14,003 nt of DNA from Lentimicrobiaceae bacterium (GTDB lineage: Bacteria; Bacteroidota; Bacteroidia; Bacteroidales; WCHB1-69), in contig WRNX01000006.1 of assembly GCA_009776395.1 (NCBI GenBank), forward strand, positions 14,626-28,628, given 5' to 3'. The notes under the pieces are model-generated. The model was not told the origin of the DNA, ran no database searches, and saw only the letters and a list, made by a program, of their open reading frames with translations. Below, in pieces: positions 8,198 to 14,003 of this stretch. How positions within the stretch are numbered: the stretch's first letter is position 1; each line of letters starts with the position of its first letter. A program made the position numbers and the translations under genes.

Positions 8198-10173
8198 GAA
8201 TGATTATTCTTTATTTTTTGATTTGGTTTTTTTATCGTTTTTTTCGCCCAAAGGGTAAGTTCTTGCAACGACAATAATTTTTTCAGGTTTTTGTCATTAT
8301 TCATTGTTCCGGTTTTTTGAGGTGTAAAAAATGCCATTTTCAAATCGGGAGTAGCGCTATCCATAACAATAGCAAGTAAACGCCCCGGATGCTGACTGTG
8401 GGCTAATTGCGATTGTACGCTTAAATCCTGATTGGATAAAAACAGTCCCAACCCCGGATGCGTATGCATCCATGCCGTATGCACATATTCATTGCCGGTT
8501 GTTTCACACTTATTTTCAATAGCATAATTTAGAGTAATGCCAATTTTTGCGCCAAAATTCAAATTGTACTCACCATAAATGGCATCATCGCCGGGTGCAA
8601 CAATATCTTCGATGCTAATATCATACACTTGTTGGTTAGAATCTTCTACATATTCCCAACGACCCACCAAAAAACATCCCGTTTCGTTTGCCTTACCGTT
8701 TGCTTTAAAAAATTCAGAAAAGAACTTATGGATCTTCAAAATAGCCTCTCTACTCATATAAACATTACGAATGGTGGAATTATCTACCATATCCAACATA
8801 TTGATTTCTAAATAGTCTATTCCTTTCCGTTCTTTAATATCCGCCATATTCACAGTATAGGTAATGACTTCAATAACATCATCCTCTTCAATAAGAAGTC
8901 CACCCTTATAAGAATCGGTCTTCTCCTGTTTCTTTTTTTCTATTTTTTTGTTTTTAAGAATGATACGGATATAAAAAGTAATCCCCGCGAGAAGCATAAG
9001 CACTACTATTCCCAAAATCGTTAATTTTACGATGGGGATCTCAATTCGCGAAAGTGAATCTTTGTAAAAGGGTATTTCGTCATACATTTCAGGAATATCG
9101 TTCTGTAGATCTTCAATTACCGCTTTATCATTTTCATCTTCATATTCACTTTGTTTTTGCAAAATAAAGATTTTACTTTCTATAAGTATTTTATTGTAAT
9201 GCTCTTTAACCTCTTGTAATGCATGGTTTACCTTTCCCAATCCAATCCAACCCCATAAAGGATGCTGGCTTCGGGTATCAATTTCTTTCCGAATTTTTAA
9301 CAGGGCGGCGCTATCGGAAGATAATACAGGTTGTAGAATAAGATCTCGAAATTCCATTTTCCAACCAATAACCACCTGATCGCTAACTTTTTTCAGAGCA
9401 TTTACAATTCTACTTGACAGTTTTTCAAGATTGGAACACAAGGTTTGTGAAGATTTAATCAAAATATCGCAATCTTCGCATTTTGTTTTGGTATTATTTT
9501 TCTTTTCCCAAAGAGTTTCCATGTAATTTTCAATCTCTTTCTTCAACTGTTGCGCTTCAAGTTTTTTATTTTGAAGATTTATACTTTCCTGATAATCCCA
9601 CTCTTTTTTCCTTTGAAGAAGTTTATTACTTTTTGATAAAAAATCGTTTACCATATCCGTGTAAGGATTGATGATGGCTTTCTTTGCTACCGCAGGAGTT
9701 GTTGTTGTTTTAGTAGGAGCGGGTTTTTCTTTTTTGGGAGTTTCAGCTATTTCCACATTAATTTCTCTTTTATCACTTTCTTTAATAATGATGGGAGTTC
9801 CCTCTTCATAGTAGTAGAACACAAATGTTGGGGGCGCCTCTTTTACGCTATAAAAAACTTTTATCCCTGTAATTTCTTGATAATTAATCGGAAAATCTAC
9901 CCCACAAAACGCTGTAACCATATCTTCCGGCGAAAACTGAAAACTGTTATTGAACAAAAGTTCTTCCCTGTTTACATGATTTGAAAAAATAATGAAAGGA
10001 CGATTAGGAGTGTTCACAATGGTTAGCGTACTATCTGTTTTATCATAAGTTGCATTTACTTGTCCCGAAACTTTTTGAAAATTAGCGATAACCAATATCA
10101 GTAAAAAGATTATCCATTGTTGTTTTTTCATAGTTTGTTTAATTTTATTGATTATGTGATATCTGTTTTTCAT
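8188..10173 (-). CDS. Membrane-tethered JAB/JAMM metalloprotease (deubiquitinase-like) with extracytoplasmic domain
   Basis: 661 residues from the first ATG, 4 nt after the preceding stop; Met15 (position 10131) gives a more typical signal peptide and is a possible alternative start. After the signal (to about 37) comes an N-terminal globular region (about 40-142), a Thr/Pro/Lys linker (143-166), coiled-coil-prone segments (about 180-220, 330-365), a membrane helix (about 381-405), then a cytoplasmic JAB domain (about 452-620). The zinc motif is complete: Glu497 in NETG, His570-Thr-His572-Pro, and Ser580-x2-Asp583, the canonical H-x-H-x7-S-x2-D. In bacterial Ub-like operons JAB proteins process Ubl precursors or remove Ubls from targets. 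Because the Ubl here already ends in Gly, deconjugation seems the more likely role. It lies between secreted-protein genes and the RM cassette. The bitopic architecture is unlike compact soluble JABs. Confidence 0.9.
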   Translation of the reverse strand: MKNRYHIINKIKQTMKKQQWIIFLLILVIANFQKVSGQVNATYDKTDSTLTIVNTPNRPFIIFSNHVNREELLFNNSFQFSPEDMVTAFCGVDFPINYQEITGIKVFYSVKEAPPTFVFYYYEEGTPIIIKESDKREINVEIAETPKKEKPAPTKTTTTPAVAKKAIINPYTDMVNDFLSKSNKLLQRKKEWDYQESINLQNKKLEAQQLKKEIENYMETLWEKKNNTKTKCEDCDILIKSSQTLCSNLEKLSSRIVNALKKVSDQVVIGWKMEFRDLILQPVLSSDSAALLKIRKEIDTRSQHPLWGWIGLGKVNHALQEVKEHYNKILIESKIFILQKQSEYEDENDKAVIEDLQNDIPEMYDEIPFYKDSLSRIEIPIVKLTILGIVVLMLLAGITFYIRIILKNKKIEKKKQEKTDSYKGGLLIEEDDVIEVITYTVNMADIKERKGIDYLEINMLDMVDNSTIRNVYMSREAILKIHKFFSEFFKANGKANETGCFLVGRWEYVEDSNQQVYDISIEDIVAPGDDAIYGEYNLNFGAKIGITLNYAIENKCETTGNEYVHTAWMHTHPGLGLFLSNQDLSVQSQLAHSQHPGRLLAIVMDSATPDLKMAFFTPQKTGTMNNDKNLKKLLSLQELTLWAKKTIKKPNQKIKNNHSNH

Positions 10174-10177
10174 AATG

Positions 10178-10855
10178 TTATTCTTTGAGTGTGACTACAT
10201 TTTGTTCATTAGATAAAAGCATCCGTTTTTCTATCTCTTCCTTTTGTTTTTGAGCCTGTTTTTGTTGTTGTTTTTTTGTTTTTCTTGCCTTAATTATTTT
10301 AATAATAAAGGGTAAAATCATCATTAAAACCAACAAACATCCTCCAATAATAATCCACTTATTAATTGGTTTTTTATCTTTTACTTTTTCGTCCAAATCT
10401 TCAAGTGTTGTGGAAGCGTTGCGACAATTTTTGTTAAACAATCCGTACAAGGCAACCAAATCATCAAAATTTTTCCAGGAAACATCGTTATTATTGTTTA
10501 TATAATCTGTAACATCTTCCTTACAATCATCAATTTGGCGTTTATACTTTTTTACCTCCGCTTTCGTAGTCTTACTCTCGTCTAATTGTTCAATGGTAGT
10601 AAGAACTTGTTGAACCGTATTATTTTTTTCCGTAAAAAAAGTTTTCCATTTTTGATATAATTGGTTGATAGAATCCTGTTTTGCCTTATCTGTTCCTGCG
10701 TTACCTTGCGAAACATCGTGATCCACATACAGCGTCGTATTTCCTTGCTGGTAATCGGAGTCGCCCATATCAAAAATTTCATCCAATTTTTGTTTTTGTC
10801 CGTTTACCCCAAAAATGAGAAAAAGAAATGAAAGAAGAAACAATTTTATTTTCAT
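10178..10855 (-). CDS. Secreted, single-pass membrane protein of the Ub-like operon, function unknown
   Basis: 225 residues, no recognised family. A signal peptide (1-19, ending VNG before Gln20) leads to a polar, helical, probably extracytoplasmic part (about 21-163) with two cysteines (111 and 144) that could pair. A membrane helix follows (about 166-188), then a strongly basic, Gln/Lys-rich cytoplasmic tail (about 189-225). The gene sits 3 nt after the 368-residue secreted protein gene and 4 nt before the JAB gene, so co-translation is likely. Its overall plan (signal, helical outer part, one membrane helix, short inner tail) mirrors the JAB protein without its enzyme domain, which suggests the two could assemble in the membrane. 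That partnership is inferred from layout only. Confidence 0.75.
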   Translation of the reverse strand: MKIKLFLLSFLFLIFGVNGQKQKLDEIFDMGDSDYQQGNTTLYVDHDVSQGNAGTDKAKQDSINQLYQKWKTFFTEKNNTVQQVLTTIEQLDESKTTKAEVKKYKRQIDDCKEDVTDYINNNNDVSWKNFDDLVALYGLFNKNCRNASTTLEDLDEKVKDKKPINKWIIIGGCLLVLMMILPFIIKIIKARKTKKQQQKQAQKQKEEIEKRMLLSNEQNVVTLKE

Positions 10856-10858
10856 ATT

Positions 10859-11965
10859 TTATTTTTTTAGCAGTTTTTCAATTCCTTTGCACCATTCTTT
10901 ATACGCGGCGTACTCTTTGCAACTCTCGTTCTCTTCCACCCCATTGATAATATTATCATATTCTGTTTGAAAAGATTTATGGTCTTTACTTTGTTCCATT
11001 TTATAATACAAACTCATCAATTTTTCGTTTGCAGTTTTTAAAGATTGACAATTATTTGCAGGGGTGTAAGGAATATCTCCTCTTCTTTCTTCCAACAAAT
11101 CATTATAAGAGTTCATGGCATTTTCGTAAGAATCCAAAGAGGCGTTATATTCGGTAACTGTTTCCACTAAAACAGCGCAATTGCCGTATTTCATATATTT
11201 TTCATCTGCAATACTGTTAATTCTTTTGTCTTTACTTGCTGGTTTTGGTTTTGTATTTTTAACTTGATTTACCGACATTCTTTCCAAGGCAATTCTATCA
11301 GTATTTATCTTTGTTGTGTTTGTATTTATCTCTTTAATTTTTTTATTGAGTTGTGAAATAATATCTTTCAATGCAGCATCCTGGCAAGGACCTTTCAAAT
11401 CAATATCAAACTTTATTTCTGAAATAGATTCAATCAATACTCCATTTTTTTTGCCTTTCGTAAAGTTAGAACCTGCGTAAATTTTCAATAATAGCGAACA
11501 TGATACCTTCCCTGAATTTATAACTTTAAACTTTACTGTGGCGCCGGGCGGATCTTGTAAATTGTAAATTTTGGGTTTTACGGTTGCATCCGTTTTTGCG
11601 TTAATAAGCCAGTCGTTTCCAACACTTCTTGCTTTTCTCTTAGGGGAAGCGGTTCTTTTTATCTCTTTACTGAAAGTGATCTCTTTTTTTGCTTTTTTAA
11701 CTTTATTAAAGGGAATCACACCCGAAAACAGATATAAAGGATTTTCTGATTTAATGTTTTTAAATTCCACTTGAATTACATCATCTCTGTTATCCCAAAC
11801 TAAGATAACAGGCAATCTTATACCGGTTTCTTTTCCTTCACTGTTTCGTAATGCAACAGTAGTGTTAAAATCGGTACTGGGTTCAAGCAGGATTCTTTTT
11901 TCTTGCGAGAATCCATTTAAAATTATGATTAACGATAGACTAAGTAAGAATAGTTTTGATTTCAT
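10859..11965 (-). CDS. Secreted protein of the Ub-like operon, function unknown
   Basis: 368 residues with a signal peptide (1-20, GFS before Gln21) and no later membrane helix, so predicted periplasmic or exported. The N-terminal part (about 24-190) is beta-rich and resembles the neighbouring 184-residue secreted protein: both open with an xILL/IVLQ strand and a hydrophobic LPVIL/LPLTF strand, and both close with a similar strand (FDIDLK versus IELIIK). The C-terminal part (about 195-368) is helical and coiled-coil-prone (NKKIKEINTNTTKIN) and contains five of the six cysteines (194, 263, 306, 349, 359; also 156), suggesting disulfides. It lies 10 nt after the shorter paralogue gene and 3 nt before the next. 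No known domain was recognised. Confidence 0.75.
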   Translation of the reverse strand: MKSKLFLLSLSLIIILNGFSQEKRILLEPSTDFNTTVALRNSEGKETGIRLPVILVWDNRDDVIQVEFKNIKSENPLYLFSGVIPFNKVKKAKKEITFSKEIKRTASPKRKARSVGNDWLINAKTDATVKPKIYNLQDPPGATVKFKVINSGKVSCSLLLKIYAGSNFTKGKKNGVLIESISEIKFDIDLKGPCQDAALKDIISQLNKKIKEINTNTTKINTDRIALERMSVNQVKNTKPKPASKDKRINSIADEKYMKYGNCAVLVETVTEYNASLDSYENAMNSYNDLLEERRGDIPYTPANNCQSLKTANEKLMSLYYKMEQSKDHKSFQTEYDNIINGVEENESCKEYAAYKEWCKGIEKLLKK

Positions 11966-11975
11966 TTGTAAAATA

Positions 11976-12530
11976 TTATTTAATAATTAATTCAATTTCA
12001 ACAGGTTTACATTTTGCATGTAAAATATATGGGATTTTTTTTTCTGTTTTTGCCACATAAAATTGCAAATAAAAAGTAGTGGGTTGTGGTGGAGTTGCGT
12101 TTATTTCAAAGAAAACAGGTTTTGCATTCTTTTTCACTATTTCATAACCATCATCAAACGAACGGTACAATTTAACTTTTCTATGCGGCAATAGTATAAC
12201 ATTCAATTCCGAATTTTTCTTTATAAAAGTTTTGGTAGCTTTCATATTTTTATCCTTTTTCATTACATCGGTTACTGTCATCTCATTAGAAAAGAAACAT
12301 ACCGATTGATTATTAGAAAGAATGCCTTCGCCACCCACCATTACTGTGAGGATATTTTTATTAGCCATATTGAAAGTAAGGGGAAGCGTTAAAATATAAT
12401 TATTTTCTTCATCATACAATTGTGTTTCAACGTATTGCATTTTTGGGGATTGTAAAACAATTTTCTTTTGTGCTGATATATCATAACAGCTCCACAATAA
12501 GATGATTAGAATAATAATATTTTTTTTCAT
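11976..12530 (-). CDS. Small secreted beta-rich protein of the Ub-like operon, function unknown
   Basis: 184 residues when started at the ATG at 12530, 7 nt after the E2 stop. A longer frame beginning at 12572 would overlap the E2 gene by 35 nt and put 14 polar residues ahead of the signal peptide, so the shorter start is preferred. The signal peptide (about 1-21) ends in ISAQ; there is no other membrane segment, hence an extracytoplasmic location. The mature part is mostly beta-strand in character and seems to be a diverged paralogue of the N-terminal half of the next gene's product. Only two cysteines lie in the mature part. The gene joins the cytoplasmic Ubl/E2 genes to the envelope genes with almost no spacing, which ties the two halves of the operon together. 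No family was recognised. Confidence 0.75.
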   Translation of the reverse strand: MKKNIIILIILLWSCYDISAQKKIVLQSPKMQYVETQLYDEENNYILTLPLTFNMANKNILTVMVGGEGILSNNQSVCFFSNEMTVTDVMKKDKNMKATKTFIKKNSELNVILLPHRKVKLYRSFDDGYEIVKKNAKPVFFEINATPPQPTTFYLQFYVAKTEKKIPYILHAKCKPVEIELIIK

Positions 12531-12537
12531 TATGTTA

Positions 12538-13089
12538 CTATTGGTCAAAAATAATCCATCCTTTGGGTTCACCTTGTTTTAGCACCCATTCGGCAACGTC
12601 TAAATCTTCGGGGTATGGGTATTCGTTTTTGGCATGATAATCTTCGTACTTCAAATAATCAATTACTCTATCCATGTAATCAATTAAGTGGGTATGCACG
12701 CCGCTGTCGCCGGTATTGAGGCAAACTCGTCCTTTAAAATCGCCAAAAAAGCGGATATTGGGGTGCCATACTTCAGAGGTAAACACAAATTCGGGTTGTC
12801 CATCTGCACTGGGATAATTATTGGGCAGTGTGATTCGCATCACGTGATTATCGCCGAAAACAGGTTTTTGTTCGCCAGCTTCATTTGCCGGCGTTACGCC
12901 AACAATGCTTTTGATATTAAAAATAATGTCAAAAACAACGGGCAATCCAAGTCCATTTCTTTTGCGGATAATGTAAGTTCCTTTAGGGTCGTTTTCCAAC
13001 CTTTTATCTAACATTTCCCATTCTTTAAACAAGCGGGCATCTTTGCCGATAAATCTCTTTTCTTTAAAATTTTCAATTTCTCGTTCCAT
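12538..13089 (-). CDS. E2 ubiquitin-conjugating enzyme-like protein
   Basis: 183 residues with a UBC fold signature. Helix 1 is DARLFKEWEMLDKRL (17-31); strands follow, then NNYPSADGQPEFVFTSEVWH (90-109), which matches the YPxxPPxxxFxT segment of E2s. His109-Pro110-Asn111 is the HPN motif and Cys123 in RVCLNTG is the expected catalytic cysteine. A spacing of 12 residues from Asn to Cys, rather than about 8 in UBC proteins such as UbcH5, shows a small insertion (RFFGDFKG). The C-terminal helix carries DVAEWVL (164-170). E2s accept an activated Ubl as a thioester from an E1 and pass it to a substrate, often with a RING E3. It lies 40 nt downstream of the Ubl gene and is predicted to be cytosolic. 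The combination of motifs and neighbours makes this assignment strong. Confidence 0.92.
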   Translation of the reverse strand: MEREIENFKEKRFIGKDARLFKEWEMLDKRLENDPKGTYIIRKRNGLGLPVVFDIIFNIKSIVGVTPANEAGEQKPVFGDNHVMRITLPNNYPSADGQPEFVFTSEVWHPNIRFFGDFKGRVCLNTGDSGVHTHLIDYMDRVIDYLKYEDYHAKNEYPYPEDLDVAEWVLKQGEPKGWIIFDQ

Positions 13090-13105
13090 TTCTTAAATTA
13101 ATTTT

Positions 13106-13126
13106 TAATTATTAATTATTAATTAT
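13106..13126. repeat. TAATTAT 7-bp tandem repeat
   Basis: Three exact consecutive copies of TAATTAT fill most of the 40-nt gap between the Ubl stop and the E2 start. Such arrays can change length by slippage and so alter Ubl-to-E2 spacing, but no regulatory role is shown. Confidence 0.7.
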
Positions 13127-13129
13127 TTT

Positions 13130-13462
13130 TTATCCCGCTATCGTTTTTTTAATAATAATTAATTTGTCTCCTTCTTTCACTTTGTAATCGAAAAGACTTT
13201 GTTCTTCGCCGGTGTTGCTTTTTTCTTTTAAGATTTCGCTCTTCCCATCTTCGTTCATTCTACCGAAATAGTATTTAATTCTATTTCCGCCGTTATCCAT
13301 TTCGGGCAGAATCCATAATTTGTCGGGGATAGATCTTGCTTCCTCTTTTACCTTTTCAAGGGTAAATTTAATACTTTCATGCGGGTTTAGCACTCTAATG
13401 GCGCAACTTTTGTTCTCATACGAAAAGATAAGTTTAATTCCTTGTTTTTCTTGATTTTCCAT
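13130..13462 (-). CDS. Ubiquitin-like beta-grasp protein with C-terminal Gly
   Basis: 110 residues, first gene of the operon. The pattern fits a ubiquitin-like beta-grasp fold: strand GIKLIFSYENK (8-18), strand AIRVLNPHESI (21-31), helix TLEKVKEEARSI (34-45), strand KLWILPEMD, a charged loop, then SLFDYKVKEGDKLIIIKKTIAG at the end, where the 'FDYKVKEGDKLII' part corresponds to the last strand of ubiquitin-type proteins (dy.i.dG..l.l). It ends Ala109-Gly110 and stop, a single exposed glycine of the kind needed for adenylation and conjugation, with no extension to trim. Sequence identity to ubiquitin is negligible, so the call depends on the fold pattern, the C-terminus and direct linkage to an E2 and JAB. 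It is predicted cytosolic. The start ATG lies about 80 nt after the expected transcription start. Confidence 0.75.
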   Translation of the reverse strand: MENQEKQGIKLIFSYENKSCAIRVLNPHESIKFTLEKVKEEARSIPDKLWILPEMDNGGNRIKYYFGRMNEDGKSEILKEKSNTGEEQSLFDYKVKEGDKLIIIKKTIAG

Positions 13463-13549
13463 ATCTATAAATGATTAATTAATGATTTGTATTTTTATGC
13501 CGGTGGGCAGTTTTAGCAGGGTATTTATGATGCAAAAATTTTACAACTG

Positions 13550-13579
13550 CAAAAGTATTAAAATTGTTTTATTTTTCAA
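13550..13579 (-). promoter_or_regulatory. Bacteroidota-type promoter of the Ub-like operon
   Basis: On the minus strand TTG (13579-13577) is followed after exactly 19 nt by TACTTTTG (13557-13550), matching the Bacteroidota primary sigma factor consensus of a -33 TTG/TTTG and a -7 TAnnTTTG. Transcription should start near 13543, giving a leader of about 80 nt before the Ubl ATG. It is the only clear promoter of this type ahead of the nine-gene cluster. Confidence 0.7.
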
Positions 13580-13600
13580 CTACGAATTACACGAATTTAA

Positions 13601-13620
13601 TGATTAATGATCAGTGATTA
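13601..13620 (-). repeat. TAATCACT...CATTAAT motif copy upstream of operon
   Basis: Minus strand reads TAATCACTGATCATTAATCA, differing at three positions from the copy at 8178-8197. It contains the short palindrome TGATCA. It lies about 20 nt upstream of the -33 element, between the promoter and the flanking nuclease gene. Confidence 0.55.
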
Positions 13621-13760
13621 TTTTTACGCTTTTGATTCAAGTACCATAACTTTATATTTTCGGACATAATGAAAGGAGTTGGTCGCAAGTCAAAAATGGT
13701 TGTGTTTGACAAGGCGTACAACTATTATCTGCAGTTTGCCAAATGGACAGTAAATCATTA

Positions 13761-14003
13761 TTATCTGTTACAAATATTCTTATAATCACAATATTGGCAA
13801 TTATCAATATCATCAGTTTGAGAAAAAGCAGTTTTTTCATCAAAAATAGATAATAAAAGTTGTTTCAAATGTTCTTCAAAAAGTAACATCAGTTTTTGAG
13901 TCAATATTTTATCTTTCTCTATTTCTGCGTAATAAATATACTCTTCATTTTGTTTGTACAATTCCTGAAATGCAATAATACCACATTGAATTTCAGTAGT
14001 TTG
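13761..14003 (-). CDS. C-terminus of a PD-(D/E)XK (AddB/RecB-like) nuclease (5'-partial)
   Basis: The minus-strand frame is open from the right edge to a TAA at 13761, giving 80 residues; the TTG at 13961 is an internal codon rather than a start. The end of the protein reads FSQTDDIDNCQYCDYKNICNR, with Cys-x2-Cys-x5-Cys, the C-terminal cysteine cluster that in AddB-type and related nucleases binds an iron-sulfur cluster together with an upstream cysteine. The preceding helical segment (KLMLLFEEHLKQLLLSI) also fits these proteins. The catalytic motif lies outside the window. Such nucleases act in recombinational repair or in defence systems. It is on the same strand as the Ub-like operon but separated from it by 298 nt containing a promoter, so it is probably a separate unit. 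Confidence 0.7.
   Translation of the reverse strand, partial: QTTEIQCGIIAFQELYKQNEEYIYYAEIEKDKILTQKLMLLFEEHLKQLLLSIFDEKTAFSQTDDIDNCQYCDYKNICNR

Larger units (their letters stand above)
13463..13760. other. Intergenic region upstream of the Ub-like operon
   Basis: 298 nt with no credible gene. From the operon side outward it holds a roughly 80-nt leader, the promoter at 13550-13579, a direct repeat of ACGAATTAC/ACGAATTTA type (13582-13599), the 20-bp repeat copy at 13601-13620, and a weak inverted repeat GTCAAA/TTTGAC (13689-13710) that could end the upstream nuclease transcript but has no U-tract. Confidence 0.6.

Noticed and set aside
11976..12572. Longer start for the small secreted protein
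   Set aside because: It would overlap the E2 gene by 35 nt and bury the signal peptide behind 14 polar residues; the ATG at 12530 is simpler.
13689..13710. GTCAAA/TTTGAC inverted repeat as a terminator
   Set aside because: A six-pair stem, a ten-nt loop and no following U-tract make it too weak to call.
13652..13843. Minus-strand frame of 63 codons with a hydrophobic N-terminus and C-terminal cysteines
   Set aside because: It overlaps the nuclease C-terminus in another frame, and that frame carries the recognisable cysteine cluster; the rest falls in noncoding sequence.
1..14003. CRISPR array, tRNA or rRNA genes
   Set aside because: No regularly spaced direct repeats of CRISPR size and no tRNA or rRNA-like segments were seen; the noncoding gaps are short.

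Overview
The window looks like a chromosomal segment of a Bacteroidota bacterium. It is AT-rich. Starts are preceded by A/T-rich sequence rather than Shine-Dalgarno motifs. The one convincing promoter has the Bacteroidota form (TTG, 19 nt, TAnnTTTG), and the secreted proteins begin with short MKK/MKxK signal peptides ending in Gln-rich cleavage contexts. Genus cannot be told from the sequence.

Layout. Plus strand, 1-3986: the C-terminal end of an adenine-methyltransferase-like protein followed 2 nt later by an HNH restriction endonuclease (a probable restriction-modification pair), then rmuC, then an FtsW/RodA-type SEDS protein. A 139-nt convergent gap with short repeats follows. Minus strand, 13462 down to 4126: one compact nine-gene cluster of about 9.3 kb, with no gap over about 46 nt and several overlaps. 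At the right edge, also on the minus strand, is the C-terminus of a PD-(D/E)XK/AddB-like nuclease ending in an iron-sulfur-type cysteine cluster.

The nine-gene cluster is the main object. In transcription order it encodes: a ubiquitin-like beta-grasp protein ending in Gly; an E2 conjugating enzyme (HPN motif, catalytic Cys123); two secreted proteins that seem to share a domain; a secreted-then-membrane-anchored coiled protein; a membrane-tethered JAB/JAMM isopeptidase with an intact zinc motif; a D12-class DNA adenine methyltransferase; an HNH nuclease; and a large multi-pass protein combining a lipoprotein-like signal, a VWA domain, a RING-like zinc finger and a C-terminal FHA-like domain. 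This is a bacterial ubiquitin-like conjugation system with Ubl, E2, candidate E3 and deconjugase, but no E1 is visible in the window.

How the parts may work together (inference): predicted topology places the RING, FHA and JAB domains on the cytoplasmic face and the VWA domain, the JAB protein's N-terminal region and the three secreted or anchored proteins on the outside. That suggests an envelope-spanning device in which an extracytoplasmic event controls Ubl attachment and removal at the inner face of the membrane. The restriction-modification cassette sits inside this operon between JAB and RING genes. Together with the second restriction pair and the nuclease, it makes the region resemble a defence island, though an envelope housekeeping or stress role is equally open.
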